Shown here piece by piece: positions 23,795-33,000 of a stretch of 64,000 bases of DNA. The notes under the pieces were generated by a model. That model saw nothing but the letters and a program-made list of their open reading frames with translations, did no database searches and was not told the origin of the DNA. The stretch is from the NCBI RefSeq assembly GCF_022811645.1, contig NZ_CP094534.1:2232001-2296000 (forward strand), in the 5' to 3' direction. Each line of letters opens with the position of its first letter. Position 1 is the stretch's first letter. The position numbers and the translations under genes were made by a program. Source of the stretch: Hymenobacter monticola. Lineage in GTDB: Bacteria; Bacteroidota; Bacteroidia; Cytophagales; Hymenobacteraceae.

Positions 23795-24922
23795 ATGAAG
23801 TTTCGTTTGTTTAAGACTGTTTTGGTCGGGTTAATGTTGTGGAGCGGTGCCACTGTGGCGCAAGCGCAGAGCTCAGACACCACCGTGGCCGCCGCCCCGC
23901 CCCGGGCTCCGCTGGTGGTGGGGGCCTACGCGCAGGGCAGCATCATCATGGCGCACACCTACGCCATCCGGCACCTGGTGGCCTCGCACCCCACGGGCTT
24001 CGAAATCAACCTGCAGCGCCAGACCACCGGCGCAGCACCCTGGCACGGCTGGTACAAGTACCCCAAAATTGGCTTGGCGCTCACCTACTACGATTTTCAC
24101 AATCCCATCCTGGGCCACGCGTTTTCGGCCAGCCCTTACATCAGCAAGACGTTTTCGCGCGGGCCCAAGCACGATTTCAGCTTCCGACTGGGCGCGGGGC
24201 TGGCCTACCTCACCAACCCCTACAGCCAGGAAACCAACCACAAAAACACCATCGCCAGCTCGGCCCTGAACGCCACGCTGCAGTTCCGGTTCGAGTACGA
24301 CTACGCCCTCACGCCGCACCTGGGCCTGCTGGTGGGCGCCGGCCTGAACCACTACTCCAACGGCGCCACCTCCAAGCCCAACTTCGGCGTGAACCTGCCC
24401 TCGCTGGTGCTGGGCCTGAACTACCACGAGCAGCGCCACCCCGCCCAAACCAACCCCAACGCGCCGGCGCCCGAAGACGTGGGCAAGCTGTTCTACAACG
24501 TGAGCACCAGCCTGGGCTACAAGCAGCGCTCCGAAGGCGACAAGCAGAAATACTTGGTGAACTCCGTGACGCTGGCCGTAGGCCGGCGCATGAACCGCAA
24601 ATCCAACCTGCTGCTCGGGGTCGAAGGCTTCAACGACCGCAGCCTGAAAGCCACCCTGGATGATACCACTCGCGCCGGCCTTAAGCAGCCCGACGTGAAA
24701 AAGGCGGGCGTATTCATCGGCCACGAACTGCTATTTGGGCGGCTGGCGTTCGACTCGCACCTGGGCTTCTACGTGTACGCGCCCTACAAATCGAGCACGC
24801 CCTACTACGAGCGGCTGGGCCTGAAATACCACTTCACCAACCTGCTGTTCGGCGCCGTCGACCTGAAAATCCACCGCGGCGCGGCCGATGTGATTGAGTT
24901 TAAAGTAGGGGCGAAGCTGTAG
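23795..24922 (+). CDS. PagL-like lipid A 3-O-deacylase (acyloxyacyl hydrolase family)
   Basis: The 375-residue protein has a signal peptide (VLVGLMLWSGATVAQA before QSS) and an outer-membrane barrel pattern. GAGLNHYSNGATSKPNFGVN contains His186-x-Ser188-Asn189, matching the PagL catalytic His-Ser pair in the HxSN context. PagL-type enzymes remove the 3-position acyl chain of lipid A in the outer membrane, altering surface properties. At 375 residues it is about twice the length of Pseudomonas PagL; the extra C-terminal half (after about 230) has further barrel-like strands and ends in DVIEFKVGAKL. The Bacteroidota acyloxyacyl hydrolase family is often this long. Confidence 0.78.
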   Translation: MKFRLFKTVLVGLMLWSGATVAQAQSSDTTVAAAPPRAPLVVGAYAQGSIIMAHTYAIRHLVASHPTGFEINLQRQTTGAAPWHGWYKYPKIGLALTYYDFHNPILGHAFSASPYISKTFSRGPKHDFSFRLGAGLAYLTNPYSQETNHKNTIASSALNATLQFRFEYDYALTPHLGLLVGAGLNHYSNGATSKPNFGVNLPSLVLGLNYHEQRHPAQTNPNAPAPEDVGKLFYNVSTSLGYKQRSEGDKQKYLVNSVTLAVGRRMNRKSNLLLGVEGFNDRSLKATLDDTTRAGLKQPDVKKAGVFIGHELLFGRLAFDSHLGFYVYAPYKSSTPYYERLGLKYHFTNLLFGAVDLKIHRGAADVIEFKVGAKL

Positions 24923-25055
24923 CCGGGCCGCCGCTTCGTCGGGCTGATTGGGTAGCCCGGCACCCAAAACGGACGCTTGAGTCATGTTTTCAACGGGCTG
25001 GCGGCCGAGGCATGTCATCTTTCGGACGCGGTTCGATCAACCCGCGCCCGTTCGC

Positions 25056-25703
25056 ATGGAAACCTTCTTTCTCGCCAACCGCTACCTGCACATTGCCACC
25101 GGATTTGTCGGGTTTTTTGTGGCGCCCGTGGCCCTGGCCGTGCGCAAAGGTGGACCGGCGCACCGGCTTTGGGGCCGGGTGTTTTTCTGGGCCATGGCGG
25201 TAGCCGGCACCACGGCGCTGGTGGGTGCGCAGCACATTCACAACCTGTTTCTGCTGCTCACGGCGGTTTTCAGCCTCTACATGGCGGCGTTTGGCTACCG
25301 CTCCCTGTATCTGAAGCCTTTGGCCTGGGATGCGCGGGTAGCCCCTGGCGACTGGGCGACGGCGGGTGTGGGGCTGGCCGTATTTCTGGGTACGGTGGGC
25401 TATGCGGTGGTGGCGCGCAACATCCCGGTGGGCATTTTCGGCGCCATCGGGGGCCTCACGGCCGCCCGCCAACTGCGCGGCTACGCCAACGCCGGCCGTT
25501 GGAATAAAAACCAATGGCTGCTCAACCACATTTCCGGTTTCATGGCTGCGTACATCGCAGCGGTGTCAGCATTTTCGGTCACCAGCCTGCACTTCATTCC
25601 CTTTCCCTACAATTTCTTGTGGCCCACCGTGCTGGGTGTGCCCGTCATTGCCTGGTGGCAACGCCGGGTGCAGCGGCAACAAGGGGTGCCGGTGGCCCGC
25701 TAA
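25056..25703 (+). CDS. DUF2306-like integral membrane protein
   Basis: The product is 215 residues from ATG 25056 (METFFLANRYLHIATGFVGF); an earlier in-frame start at 24984 would add a charged leader that breaks the first span. Six or so membrane segments carry scattered histidines (LHIATG, AQHIHNLFLL, LLNHISGFMAAY), a pattern seen in DUF2306 and cytochrome b561-like families, so haem binding is possible but unproven. It follows the PagL-like gene by 133 bases and is convergent with yifB. Confidence 0.6.
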   Translation: METFFLANRYLHIATGFVGFFVAPVALAVRKGGPAHRLWGRVFFWAMAVAGTTALVGAQHIHNLFLLLTAVFSLYMAAFGYRSLYLKPLAWDARVAPGDWATAGVGLAVFLGTVGYAVVARNIPVGIFGAIGGLTAARQLRGYANAGRWNKNQWLLNHISGFMAAYIAAVSAFSVTSLHFIPFPYNFLWPTVLGVPVIAWWQRRVQRQQGVPVAR

Positions 25704-25749
25704 GCGTCGATGTTGAAAAGCAAGGGTTTGGCTATTGGTGCATAACAGG

Positions 25750-27285
25750 TTATCCCGCCCAGCCTTCGCGGTCGAGGCTGCGGTACTGAATGGCCTCGGC
25801 TAGGTGCGGCAGCTGAATGTCTTCCGCGCCGGCCAGGTCGGCAATGGTGCGGGCCACTTTCAGAATCCGGTCATAGGCCCGGGCCGAGAGGCCGAGGCGC
25901 TCCATGGCCGTCTTCAGCAGCGTGCGGCCGTCCTCGCTGATGGCGCAAATGTCTTTCACCATCTGCGGCGGCATCATGGCGTTGGAGTGGATGTCGGCGT
26001 AATCGCGGAAGCGGGCTTCCTGCACGGCGCGGGCCCGGTCTACGCGGGGCTGAATGTCGGCGCTGGTTTCGGCCTTCCGCGTTTCGGTCATCTGGTCGAA
26101 GGTCACGGGCGTCACTTCCACGTGCAGGTCGATGCGGTCGAGCAGCGGGCCCGATACCTTGTTCAGGTACTTCTGTACCACGCCGGGGCCGCACACGCAT
26201 TCCTTCTCGGGGTGGTTGTAATAACCACAGGGACAAGGGTTCATGCTGGCTATCAACATGAAATTTGCCGGAAACTCAATGCTCACCTTGGCCCGCGAAA
26301 TGGTCACGCGGCGCTCCTCCAGTGGCTGGCGCATTACCTCCAGCACCGTGCGCTTGAACTCGGGCAGCTCGTCCAGAAACAACACGCCGTTGTGGGCCAG
26401 CGAGATTTCGCCGGGCTGCGGGTTGCCGCCCCCGCCCACCAGCGCCACATCGGAAATGGTGTGATGCGGCGCCCGAAAGGGCCGGCTGCTCAGCAGCCCG
26501 CCCCCGCCCAGTTTCCCGGCCACCGAGTGAATTTTGGTGGTTTCCAGCGCTTCCTGCATGCTCAGGGGCGGCAAAATGCTGGGCAGGCGCTTGGCCAGCA
26601 TGGTTTTGCCCGCACCGGGAGGCCCAATCATAATCACGTTGTGGCCGCCGGCCGCCGCTATTTCCAAGGCCCGCTTGATGTTCTCCTGGCCCTGCACGTC
26701 GGCAAAATCGGCCGTGTATTTATTGACGGAATGCTGAAACAGCTCGCGGGTATCGACGGTGGTGGGCGCAATTTCCAAACGGCCCTCGAAGAAGCCAATG
26801 GCCTCCTGCATGCTGCTCACGGCAATCACGTCGAGGTTGTTCACAATGGCCGCTTCTTCGGCGTTGGCTTTAGGCAAAATAATGCCTTTGAAACCTTCTT
26901 TACGGGCCTGGATAGCAATGGGCAGCACACCCCGAATGGGCCGCAGCTCACCATCCAGCGCCATTTCGCCCATGATAATGTACTCAGGCAGCCGCTCCGT
27001 CATCAATTGCTGCGAGGCGTGCAAAATGCCCAGCGCAATGGGCAGGTCGTAGGCCGCGCCTTCTTTGCGGATGTCGGCCGGGGCCATATTCACCACCGTT
27101 TTGGTGCGCGGCATGCGGTAGCCGCGGAATTTCAGCGCCGCCTCAATGCGCTGCTGACTCTCCTTGATGGCGTTATCCGGCAAGCCCACCACATTGAACC
27201 CCGTTCCGGCCGAAACCACCACTTCAATAATGATGGTGTAGGCGTTGACGCCCTGCACGGCCGAGCCGAAGGTTTTGGTAAGCAT
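25750..27285 (-). CDS. YifB/ComM family Mg-chelatase-like AAA+ ATPase
   Basis: The 511-residue protein has the three-part YifB layout: an N-terminal Lon-protease-like domain (residues about 1-165, NVVGLPDNAIKESQQRIEAAL), a Mg-chelatase AAA+ core with Walker A GPPGAGKTMLAKRLPSILPP and Walker B GVLFLDELPEF, and a C-terminal domain with DRIDLHVEV and a four-cysteine zinc-type insertion (CPCGYYNHPEKECVCGPG). The best-studied relative, ComM, is a branch-migration helicase that helps integrate DNA during natural transformation. Length and motifs are complete. Start ATG 27285 follows a TAGGTTTG box on its strand. Confidence 0.93.
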   Translation of the reverse strand: MLTKTFGSAVQGVNAYTIIIEVVVSAGTGFNVVGLPDNAIKESQQRIEAALKFRGYRMPRTKTVVNMAPADIRKEGAAYDLPIALGILHASQQLMTERLPEYIIMGEMALDGELRPIRGVLPIAIQARKEGFKGIILPKANAEEAAIVNNLDVIAVSSMQEAIGFFEGRLEIAPTTVDTRELFQHSVNKYTADFADVQGQENIKRALEIAAAGGHNVIMIGPPGAGKTMLAKRLPSILPPLSMQEALETTKIHSVAGKLGGGGLLSSRPFRAPHHTISDVALVGGGGNPQPGEISLAHNGVLFLDELPEFKRTVLEVMRQPLEERRVTISRAKVSIEFPANFMLIASMNPCPCGYYNHPEKECVCGPGVVQKYLNKVSGPLLDRIDLHVEVTPVTFDQMTETRKAETSADIQPRVDRARAVQEARFRDYADIHSNAMMPPQMVKDICAISEDGRTLLKTAMERLGLSARAYDRILKVARTIADLAGAEDIQLPHLAEAIQYRSLDREGWAG

Positions 27286-27341
27286 GGTAGAAGTAGCGTA
27301 GTAAGCGTTAGGCCTTAGGCGGAGGATAATGAGACTTCCTA

Positions 27342-27349
27342 CAAACCTA
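27342..27349 (-). promoter_or_regulatory. Bacteroidota -7 box (TAGGTTTG) of yifB
   Basis: On the minus strand the bases read TAGGTTTG, 57 bases ahead of the yifB start. The -33 element is not clear. Confidence 0.45.
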
Positions 27350-27377
27350 CTACTTCATCTTCAATCGGTATACACCT

Positions 27378-27965
27378 TCACACCACCAGCTTCTCAATCA
27401 GCATAATCAGGATGTGAATCACCTTGATGTGAATTTCCTGAATCCTATCCGCATACCCAAAATGCGGCACCCGGATTTCCACGTCGCTCAGGCCGGCCAA
27501 CTGCCCGCCGTCTTTGCCAGTAAGTGACACCACTTTCATTCCAAGCTCCTTGGCGGCTTCGGCGGCGCGCAGGATGTTGGGCGAGTTGCCGCTGGTGCTG
27601 ATGGCCAGCAGCACGTCGCCGGGCCGCCCCAAGGCCTCCACGAAGCGGCTGAACACGAACTCGAAGCCAAAATCATTGGCCACGCAGGTCATGTGCGAGG
27701 CCTCGGTGAGGGCGATGGCGGCCAGGGCGCGGCGGTTTTGGCGGTAGCGGCCGCTGAGTTCTTCGGCAAAGTGCTGGGCGTCGCAGAGGCTGCCGCCGTT
27801 GCCGCAGGTAAGGGCCTTGCCGCCGGCGCGCAAGCTGCTGGCAAAAACTTCAGCGGCTTCGGCAATGCGGGCCAGATTGGCCGGGTCGGCCAGAAATTGG
27901 TCGAGCACGGTGCGGGCTTCGCTGAGTTCGGCGTGAATGAGGTCGGAAAGGCTGGTTTCAGGCAC
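27378..27965 (-). CDS. gmhA: D-sedoheptulose-7-phosphate isomerase
   Basis: The 195-residue protein matches GmhA closely across its length: [36 protein letters not shown] and the C-terminal [20 protein letters not shown]. GmhA converts sedoheptulose-7-phosphate to D-glycero-manno-heptose-7-phosphate, the first step to LPS-core or S-layer heptose. GTG 27965 is preferred since it gives the normal N-terminus ([16 protein letters not shown]); an ATG at 28001 would add twelve residues encoded next to a repeat-like sequence. It is the last gene of the minus-strand run that also contains the ABC exporter. GmhB/HldE homologues are not in the window. Confidence 0.93.
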   Translation of the reverse strand: MPETSLSDLIHAELSEARTVLDQFLADPANLARIAEAAEVFASSLRAGGKALTCGNGGSLCDAQHFAEELSGRYRQNRRALAAIALTEASHMTCVANDFGFEFVFSRFVEALGRPGDVLLAISTSGNSPNILRAAEAAKELGMKVVSLTGKDGGQLAGLSDVEIRVPHFGYADRIQEIHIKVIHILIMLIEKLVV

Positions 27966-28003
27966 GTTGAAACGTCTTCGATTTGAAAAATCGCCTGCCA
28001 CAT

Positions 28004-28024
28004 TGAGCGGGGCTCAGCATGACA
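28004..28024. repeat. short remnant similar to one arm of the palindromic family
   Basis: On the minus strand the bases read tgtcatgctgagc, matching the outer end of the arms of the 102-bp elements (tgtcatcctgagc). No partner arm is visible nearby. It lies between gmhA and the gene upstream of it. Confidence 0.5.
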
Positions 28025-28049
28025 GGCGGTTGGTTGTGGCTTGAATTGA

Positions 28050-28556
28050 TTACGCCAGCGGCGGGCGCTCGGCGGGTGGGGTGTTGGGCAGGCTGGGGTC
28101 GCTCTGCGGGAAAGTGGGCTGGGGCAGGTGGTCGGGCGTACGGTGCTCGGTGTTGCTCATTGTGCCGACAGCCTGGCTCTGGGTGGGCTGGGCAGGCAGT
28201 GGCTCGCTGAGGATGCGGCCGTCCACGGTGCGGGCCGTGGGCACGCCTACCGGGCCAGCGCTGCGTTGCTGGTGGTCATAAAGCTTGGCCTTGAGCTCGT
28301 TGATTTTGTTTTCCTGCTGGCTCACCGAACGACGCAAGAGCACGCTGTCCAGGTTTTCGGTGATGAGGTGCAACGCCAGCAGGCCGGCCCCAATCAGGAA
28401 CATAGTGTAGTAGAAGCTGCGCTCTTTTTCCAGCGCCGACAGGCCGGAGCCCATGTCCATCACGGTGGTGCGCACAGCAGGAGCCAGCACGAACAACAGC
28501 GCCAGTAACAGGTAAACCATGACGGCGACGGTAACAATGCGTTTGAGGGCAAGCAT
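28050..28556 (-). CDS. membrane protein of unknown function
   Basis: The 168-residue product has two N-terminal membrane segments (residues about 7-27 and 50-66: VTVAVMVYLLLALLFVLAPA and YTMFLIGAGLLALHLITENL). These are followed by a short coiled-coil (VSQQENKINELKAKLYDHQQ) and a proline-rich tail that looks disordered. No family is recognised. It lies 38 bases after the ABC exporter gene and before gmhA on the same strand, so it probably belongs to the same transcript. Confidence 0.7.
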   Translation of the reverse strand: MLALKRIVTVAVMVYLLLALLFVLAPAVRTTVMDMGSGLSALEKERSFYYTMFLIGAGLLALHLITENLDSVLLRRSVSQQENKINELKAKLYDHQQRSAGPVGVPTARTVDGRILSEPLPAQPTQSQAVGTMSNTEHRTPDHLPQPTFPQSDPSLPNTPPAERPPLA

Positions 28557-28594
28557 GGCGAAAAAGTTGGTTAAAGGCGAAAGATAAAATGTCG

Positions 28595-30439
28595 TTAGAC
28601 CAGCGCGGCGTTGGTTTGCAAGGAGCTCAGGCGCTGGTACACGCCGCCTTCGCGCCGCACCAGCTCGTCGTGGGTACCGCGCTCCACGATGCGGCCGTGC
28701 TGCAGCACCACAATTTCGTCGGCGTGCTGCACGGTGCTCAGGCGGTGGGCAATGACAAGCGAGGTGCGGTTTTGCATCAGACGCTGCAGGGCTTCTTGTA
28801 CGAGTTTTTCGCTTTCGGTGTCGAGGGCCGAGGTGGCTTCGTCCAGAATCAGGATGGGCGGGTTGCGCAAAATGGCCCGCGCAATGCTCAGCCGCTGCCG
28901 CTGCCCGCCCGAGAGCCGCCCGCCCCGGTCGCCAATCACCGTTTGGTAGCCCTCGGGGCTGGCCACGATGAATTCGTGCGCGTTGGCAATGCGGGCGGCT
29001 TCCATCACCTCCGCCTCGGTGGCCTGGGTGTTGAAGCGGATGTTGTTAAAGATGGTGTCGTTAAACAGAATGCTCTCCTGCGTCACAATGCCCATTTGGT
29101 CGCGCACCGAATGCAGGGTGCAGGCGCGCACATCATGCCCGTCGATGAGAATCTGGCCAGCGCTGGGGTCATAGAAACGGGGAAGCAGGTCGGCTAAGGT
29201 GCTTTTGCCGCCGCCGCTGCCGCCCACCAGCGCCACCGTTTGGCCTTTCTTGATGCGCAGGTTGATGTCGTAGAGCACGGGCTTGTCGCCGTAGCTGAAG
29301 CTCAGGTTCTGGAACTCGATTTCGCGCTCGAACGGCGGCAGCTGCGCCGCGTCGGGCCGGTCCCGAATGGCGGGCTCGGTGTCGATGATGCTCAGCACCC
29401 GCTCGCCGGCCACCAGCCCGCGCTGGATGTTGCCGAAGGAGCTGGACAGCGCCTTGGCCGGCGTGAGCACCTGCGAAAACAGGATGACGTAGCCAATAAA
29501 CGTCTCGCCATCGAGCGCCGACTGCCCGCCCAGAATGAGCGTGCCGCCGAAGTACAGCAGCCCCGCCACCACGCTCACGCCCGCAAACTCCGAAAACGGC
29601 GAGGCCAAATCCCGGGTGTTGTCAATACTGCGCGAGGTGCGGGCGTACTGGTTGTTCTGCTCCTCAAACTTGCCCTTGATGTATTCCTGTGCGTTAAACG
29701 CCTTGATGACCCGAATGCCGCCCAGCGTCTCGTCAATCACCGACAGCATGGTGCCCAGCGTTTTCTGGCTTTGCTTGGCCTGGGTGCGCAGGCGCTTGGC
29801 AATGGTGGCAATAATGCCCCCGGAAACGGGCAATAGCACCAAGGTGAACAGCGTGAGCGGCACCGAGATGTGGAACAGCACCAGGAAATACGCCACAATG
29901 GTGAGCGGCTCCTTGATGACGGCCGTGAAAGTATTCACCACCGAGGTTTCCACTTCCTGCACGTCGGCCGTGAAACGCGACATCAAATCGCCCTTGCGCT
30001 CGCCCGAAAAGAAGCCCAGTTGCAGGTTGATGATGCGATGGTACAAGTCGCGCCGCAGGTTGCGAATCACGCGGGCCCGCACCTTGGCCAGCAGCCGCAG
30101 GCTCACGTAGCGAAACACGTTGCTCAGCAGCACCGACAACACCACCACGCCGCACACAAAAGCCAGCGCGCCCATCTTGCCGTGCGTGGTGAGCACGTCG
30201 GCAAAGTAGTAGTTGAACGTGTCCGTCACCCACGTGATGGTGGGCTTGAACGCGGGCAGGTGCGCGGGCGCTTTCAACGGAACCTTGTCCGTTTTGTCGA
30301 ACAGCACCTTCAGCAGCGGAATAATCAGCGTGAAGTTGCCGATGCTGAAGAAGATGGTCAGCACCGTGTAAAGCAGGTACTGCGGCAGAAAGGACATCAG
30401 CGGCCGCGCGTATTGCAGAATCCTGAGATAAGTCTTCAT
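28595..30439 (-). CDS. MsbA-like ABC exporter (fused membrane and ATPase domains)
   Basis: The 614-residue half-transporter has six membrane spans in the first 330 residues and an ATPase domain with Walker A GGSGGGKST (about 400), signature LSGGQRQRLSIARAILR, Walker B ILILDEATSALD and the H-loop IAHRLST. The coupling region FFSGERKGDLMSRFTADVQEVE is typical of MsbA/LmrA exporters. With gmhA and the Wzi-like gene nearby, lipid A/core or another lipid-linked glycan is the most natural cargo, but drug export cannot be ruled out. The protein works as a dimer in the inner membrane. Confidence 0.87.
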   Translation of the reverse strand: MKTYLRILQYARPLMSFLPQYLLYTVLTIFFSIGNFTLIIPLLKVLFDKTDKVPLKAPAHLPAFKPTITWVTDTFNYYFADVLTTHGKMGALAFVCGVVVLSVLLSNVFRYVSLRLLAKVRARVIRNLRRDLYHRIINLQLGFFSGERKGDLMSRFTADVQEVETSVVNTFTAVIKEPLTIVAYFLVLFHISVPLTLFTLVLLPVSGGIIATIAKRLRTQAKQSQKTLGTMLSVIDETLGGIRVIKAFNAQEYIKGKFEEQNNQYARTSRSIDNTRDLASPFSEFAGVSVVAGLLYFGGTLILGGQSALDGETFIGYVILFSQVLTPAKALSSSFGNIQRGLVAGERVLSIIDTEPAIRDRPDAAQLPPFEREIEFQNLSFSYGDKPVLYDINLRIKKGQTVALVGGSGGGKSTLADLLPRFYDPSAGQILIDGHDVRACTLHSVRDQMGIVTQESILFNDTIFNNIRFNTQATEAEVMEAARIANAHEFIVASPEGYQTVIGDRGGRLSGGQRQRLSIARAILRNPPILILDEATSALDTESEKLVQEALQRLMQNRTSLVIAHRLSTVQHADEIVVLQHGRIVERGTHDELVRREGGVYQRLSSLQTNAALV

Positions 30440-30458
30440 CAGTTATAAGAACAGACTA

Positions 30459-30809
30459 TTAGGGACGCCGGAACTCCGCTGTTACTTCAATCCGGCCCCG
30501 AATGTGCTGATTGAATTCGGCCAGCTGCTCAGCCGGCACCCACAGCTCGTTGTGCTGGGCGTCGCCCACGTTTTGCACCGGGAACTGGCTCAGGTAAGCC
30601 GTATCAACCGCAAACCGCACCACGTAGCCCACGCCGTAGTAGGGCACGTTCCAATCGCGGCTGATTTGGATGGCGTACTCCTCGTTCGTGACCGGGTAGA
30701 AGATGGGCTGCTCCGGCAGCCGGGGCGGAAATTCCCGCCAGCCGCTGGCCGCAATCAAATCCAGCTCCTGCTGGTTCACGGGACGGAATAAATCGGTGGT
30801 TTCGGCCAT
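30459..30809 (-). CDS. conserved small protein (database name 'ADP-ribosylation/crystallin J1')
   Basis: The 116-residue soluble protein opens ETTDLFRPVNQQELDLIAAS and has RLPEQPIFYPVTNEEYAIQI, YVVRFAVDTAYLSQF and ELWVPAEQLAEFNQHI. From memory, close relatives in Bacteroidota carry the label ADP-ribosylation/crystallin J1, but this chain is far too short for the ADP-ribosylglycohydrolase fold and shows no acidic metal site, so the name should not be taken as function. It lies three bases after the Wzi-like gene and 19 before the ABC exporter gene, in one probable operon. Confidence 0.7.
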   Translation of the reverse strand: MAETTDLFRPVNQQELDLIAASGWREFPPRLPEQPIFYPVTNEEYAIQISRDWNVPYYGVGYVVRFAVDTAYLSQFPVQNVGDAQHNELWVPAEQLAEFNQHIRGRIEVTAEFRRP

Positions 30810-30812
30810 GGC

Positions 30813-32765
30813 TTAAAACTCGTGCAGGCGTTGGGCAATGTTCCAGCGCAGGGCCACGGAGGCGTACGTTTCGTTGCCGTTGAGAGCGGGTGTGAGCGAA
30901 TAGGTTTGGTGGCGCGCAATCAGCTTAGCGTCCAGAAACAGGTTGAGGCGCGGCTGGTAGGTGGCCGTGAAATCGGCGTGCAGCAGGCGGCTCTTGTTGC
31001 CCTGGGCGGTGCGGTTGTCGTACTCGGCCACGCGGGTGTTGTAGGACTTGAGCACGTTGCCGCCGTAGTTGGCGCCCGCTACGTCGAAGTTGTTTAGGTC
31101 GAGGCCTTGCTCCGTGTAAAAGGCCTTGCCCACCAGCATCAGGCGGGGCAGGGGCTGGTAGCTGAGCACGCCCAGAATCTCGGCCAGATTGGCGCCCATA
31201 GGGTGGGCCAGGGGCTGCATGTAGTGCGTGTAGGCCGTGTAGTAGTCCTCGTGCTGGTAAGTGTAGGGGCGGATGTAGTTGAACTCTACCTGCAAATCGA
31301 GGTTGCGCACGCCGGCCACGTCGATGTACTTACCACCCAGCTGAAAAGCTTGCTTGTTGCCCCACCAACCGTTGCGGGCCCGCACTTCGCCAATCTTAAA
31401 CTCATCGAGCACTAGTTGCCCGTAGACCTGCGCCGTGTGGAAAATATTCCACTTAAAATCAAGGCCCAGAACGGCATTGTCGGCCGAGCCAACCTGCTGC
31501 TCCACGGCGCGGTAGAAGATAATCGGGTTCAGGTATTGCAGCTCCAGCCCGCGCCCGGGGCCACCGGCAATTTCCGACTCAAACACGCCGATGTTCAGGT
31601 TTGAAGTCACATCGAGGCTGAGGTGGTGCAAAGCCAGGTATTTCTTCGGGTACACGCCATCGACGGGGCTGCCGGCCGAATTGTAGGTGCGCCGGCCCGT
31701 GAGCTCGGCAAACAGGTTCTGGTAGTTCAGCTTCCAGACGCGGGTGTTCAGCTTCAAAAAGAAGTACGGCGTGCTGTAATCCGACAGAATCAGCGAGCGG
31801 TAACCGTTGCCGATGAAGTTGCGGTCGTGCCCCAGCTGCACGTTGATGTGTTTGGTGGCCGCGTAGGTGAGGTAGCCCCGCGCCGAGAAGAAATCGTACT
31901 GGCCGGCGCCTGTTTTGTAGGGCTTCCAGTAGCCTTCGTGCGGCACAATGGTGTCGCGCGCAATGCGGTTTTGCACGTACTGCGGCACCCGTTCCTGGTT
32001 ATCAGTCAGGAAGGCGTAGAAGCCCAGTCGCTGGTCGATGGTACCTTCCAACTGGGCCCCGCGCGTGTTCACGTAGCGGATGCCGTCGCTGTTCTGGTTG
32101 TCCTTGCCCACCGACAGCAGCGCCACCGGGTTCACGCGCAGCGTAAAATCTTTGCTGTCGACGTGGTAGAAATCGGTCTGGTCGCGGTAGAAGTAGTTGA
32201 GAAACGGACGGGCGCTCTGGTTCAGGTCGTTGCCCTGCGCCGAGTTGGCCCAATTGTCTTTCAGCAAGTATTGGGCATTGAAGCGGTCGGCCCGCGAGAG
32301 GCTGCCGCTGCGCGTGGCCTGGGCGCTGTCGGGTCCCAGCATGCGCTCGCCGAGGTGGGCGGCCGCCGTGCGCGTGTAGGGCCGCACGCTGGTGTGCGGG
32401 TCGCGCAGCGAATCAGAGCCAAATTTGATGGCGTAGCGGTCGATGAGGCGGTAAATGTCAGGGTCGAGCGGCACATAAGTTGCGCCTTGCGTCGCCTCAA
32501 ACCCGTTGCGCGACACCTGAGCCGTGCGCTGAGGGCTACCGGGGGCCGGAGCGCGGCGCACCGCTCTTTCGCGCGTGGCGCGCCGCTTGGGCGTGTCGGC
32601 CACGCTGTCGAGCGGCTGGTCAAAAATCAGCCAGGGCGACTTTTCGGCGGCGGGCGCCGGGGAGGTCGGCGTGCCAGGAGCAGGCACGGCCGGCACCGGC
32701 ACCGTTTGGGCGGCAGCAGCCCCGGCCAGCAGCGTCAGGCCAATCAGGAACAAGGTTTTGGGCAT
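30813..32765 (-). CDS. Wzi/RemB-like outer-membrane protein
   Basis: The 650-residue protein has a signal peptide (FLIGLTLLAGAAAA before QTV) and a proline/alanine linker, followed by a barrel-like body. Segments such as LGHDRNFIGNGYRSLILSDYS, YFFLKLNTRVWKLNYQNLF, LELQYLNPIIFYRAVEQQVG and VLGLDFKWN match the capsule-assembly Wzi domain as found in Bacteroidota, where the gliding protein RemB is one annotated member. The role could be capsule anchoring or surface motility. It is the first gene of the minus-strand run to gmhA, with a TAGGTTTG box upstream. The exact subfamily needs a profile search. Confidence 0.65.
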   Translation of the reverse strand: MPKTLFLIGLTLLAGAAAAQTVPVPAVPAPGTPTSPAPAAEKSPWLIFDQPLDSVADTPKRRATRERAVRRAPAPGSPQRTAQVSRNGFEATQGATYVPLDPDIYRLIDRYAIKFGSDSLRDPHTSVRPYTRTAAAHLGERMLGPDSAQATRSGSLSRADRFNAQYLLKDNWANSAQGNDLNQSARPFLNYFYRDQTDFYHVDSKDFTLRVNPVALLSVGKDNQNSDGIRYVNTRGAQLEGTIDQRLGFYAFLTDNQERVPQYVQNRIARDTIVPHEGYWKPYKTGAGQYDFFSARGYLTYAATKHINVQLGHDRNFIGNGYRSLILSDYSTPYFFLKLNTRVWKLNYQNLFAELTGRRTYNSAGSPVDGVYPKKYLALHHLSLDVTSNLNIGVFESEIAGGPGRGLELQYLNPIIFYRAVEQQVGSADNAVLGLDFKWNIFHTAQVYGQLVLDEFKIGEVRARNGWWGNKQAFQLGGKYIDVAGVRNLDLQVEFNYIRPYTYQHEDYYTAYTHYMQPLAHPMGANLAEILGVLSYQPLPRLMLVGKAFYTEQGLDLNNFDVAGANYGGNVLKSYNTRVAEYDNRTAQGNKSRLLHADFTATYQPRLNLFLDAKLIARHQTYSLTPALNGNETYASVALRWNIAQRLHEF

Positions 32766-32834
32766 AAAATCGGATAAGCGCCCGTCGGGGCCACGCCGCG
32801 CGGTCGCAAAAAGTCAGACAAGGCAATTTCTTAA

Positions 32835-32842
32835 CAAACCTA
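32835..32842 (-). promoter_or_regulatory. Bacteroidota -7 box (TAGGTTTG) of the Wzi-like operon
   Basis: On the minus strand the bases read TAGGTTTG, 70 bases before ATG 32765. The same octamer precedes yifB. No clear -33 partner is seen. Confidence 0.45.
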
Positions 32843-33000
32843 CGCAGCAGGCCGTTGGCGGGCTGATATCGGGCACGGGCGCGGGGCGGCGGGCGCCGAC
32901 GTTTTTCGGCTCGTTTTCTTGCCCACGCCCGGTTTTGGTGCCAACTTCGGGGCGTTGGCCGCGCCTGTTGCTTGGCTACTCTCCTCAACGCCCTGTTTCT

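Noticed and set aside
25804..27318. Long plus-strand open frame (504 residues) across yifB
   Set aside because: It lies exactly antisense to a complete yifB with all motifs. Its translation is rich in His, Gly, Arg and Gln, as expected for the mirror of GC-rich codons.
30459..30809. ADP-ribosylglycohydrolase activity
   Set aside because: The label known for relatives does not fit a 116-residue protein lacking the acidic metal site.
31623..32777. Plus-strand frame of 384 residues over the Wzi-like gene
   Set aside because: It is antisense to a gene with a signal peptide and barrel features, and has no recognisable domain itself.
32575..33000. N-terminal extension of upp by 142 residues
   Set aside because: The open frame continues upstream only because of high GC. 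It overlaps the divergent promoter region and the Wzi-like gene.
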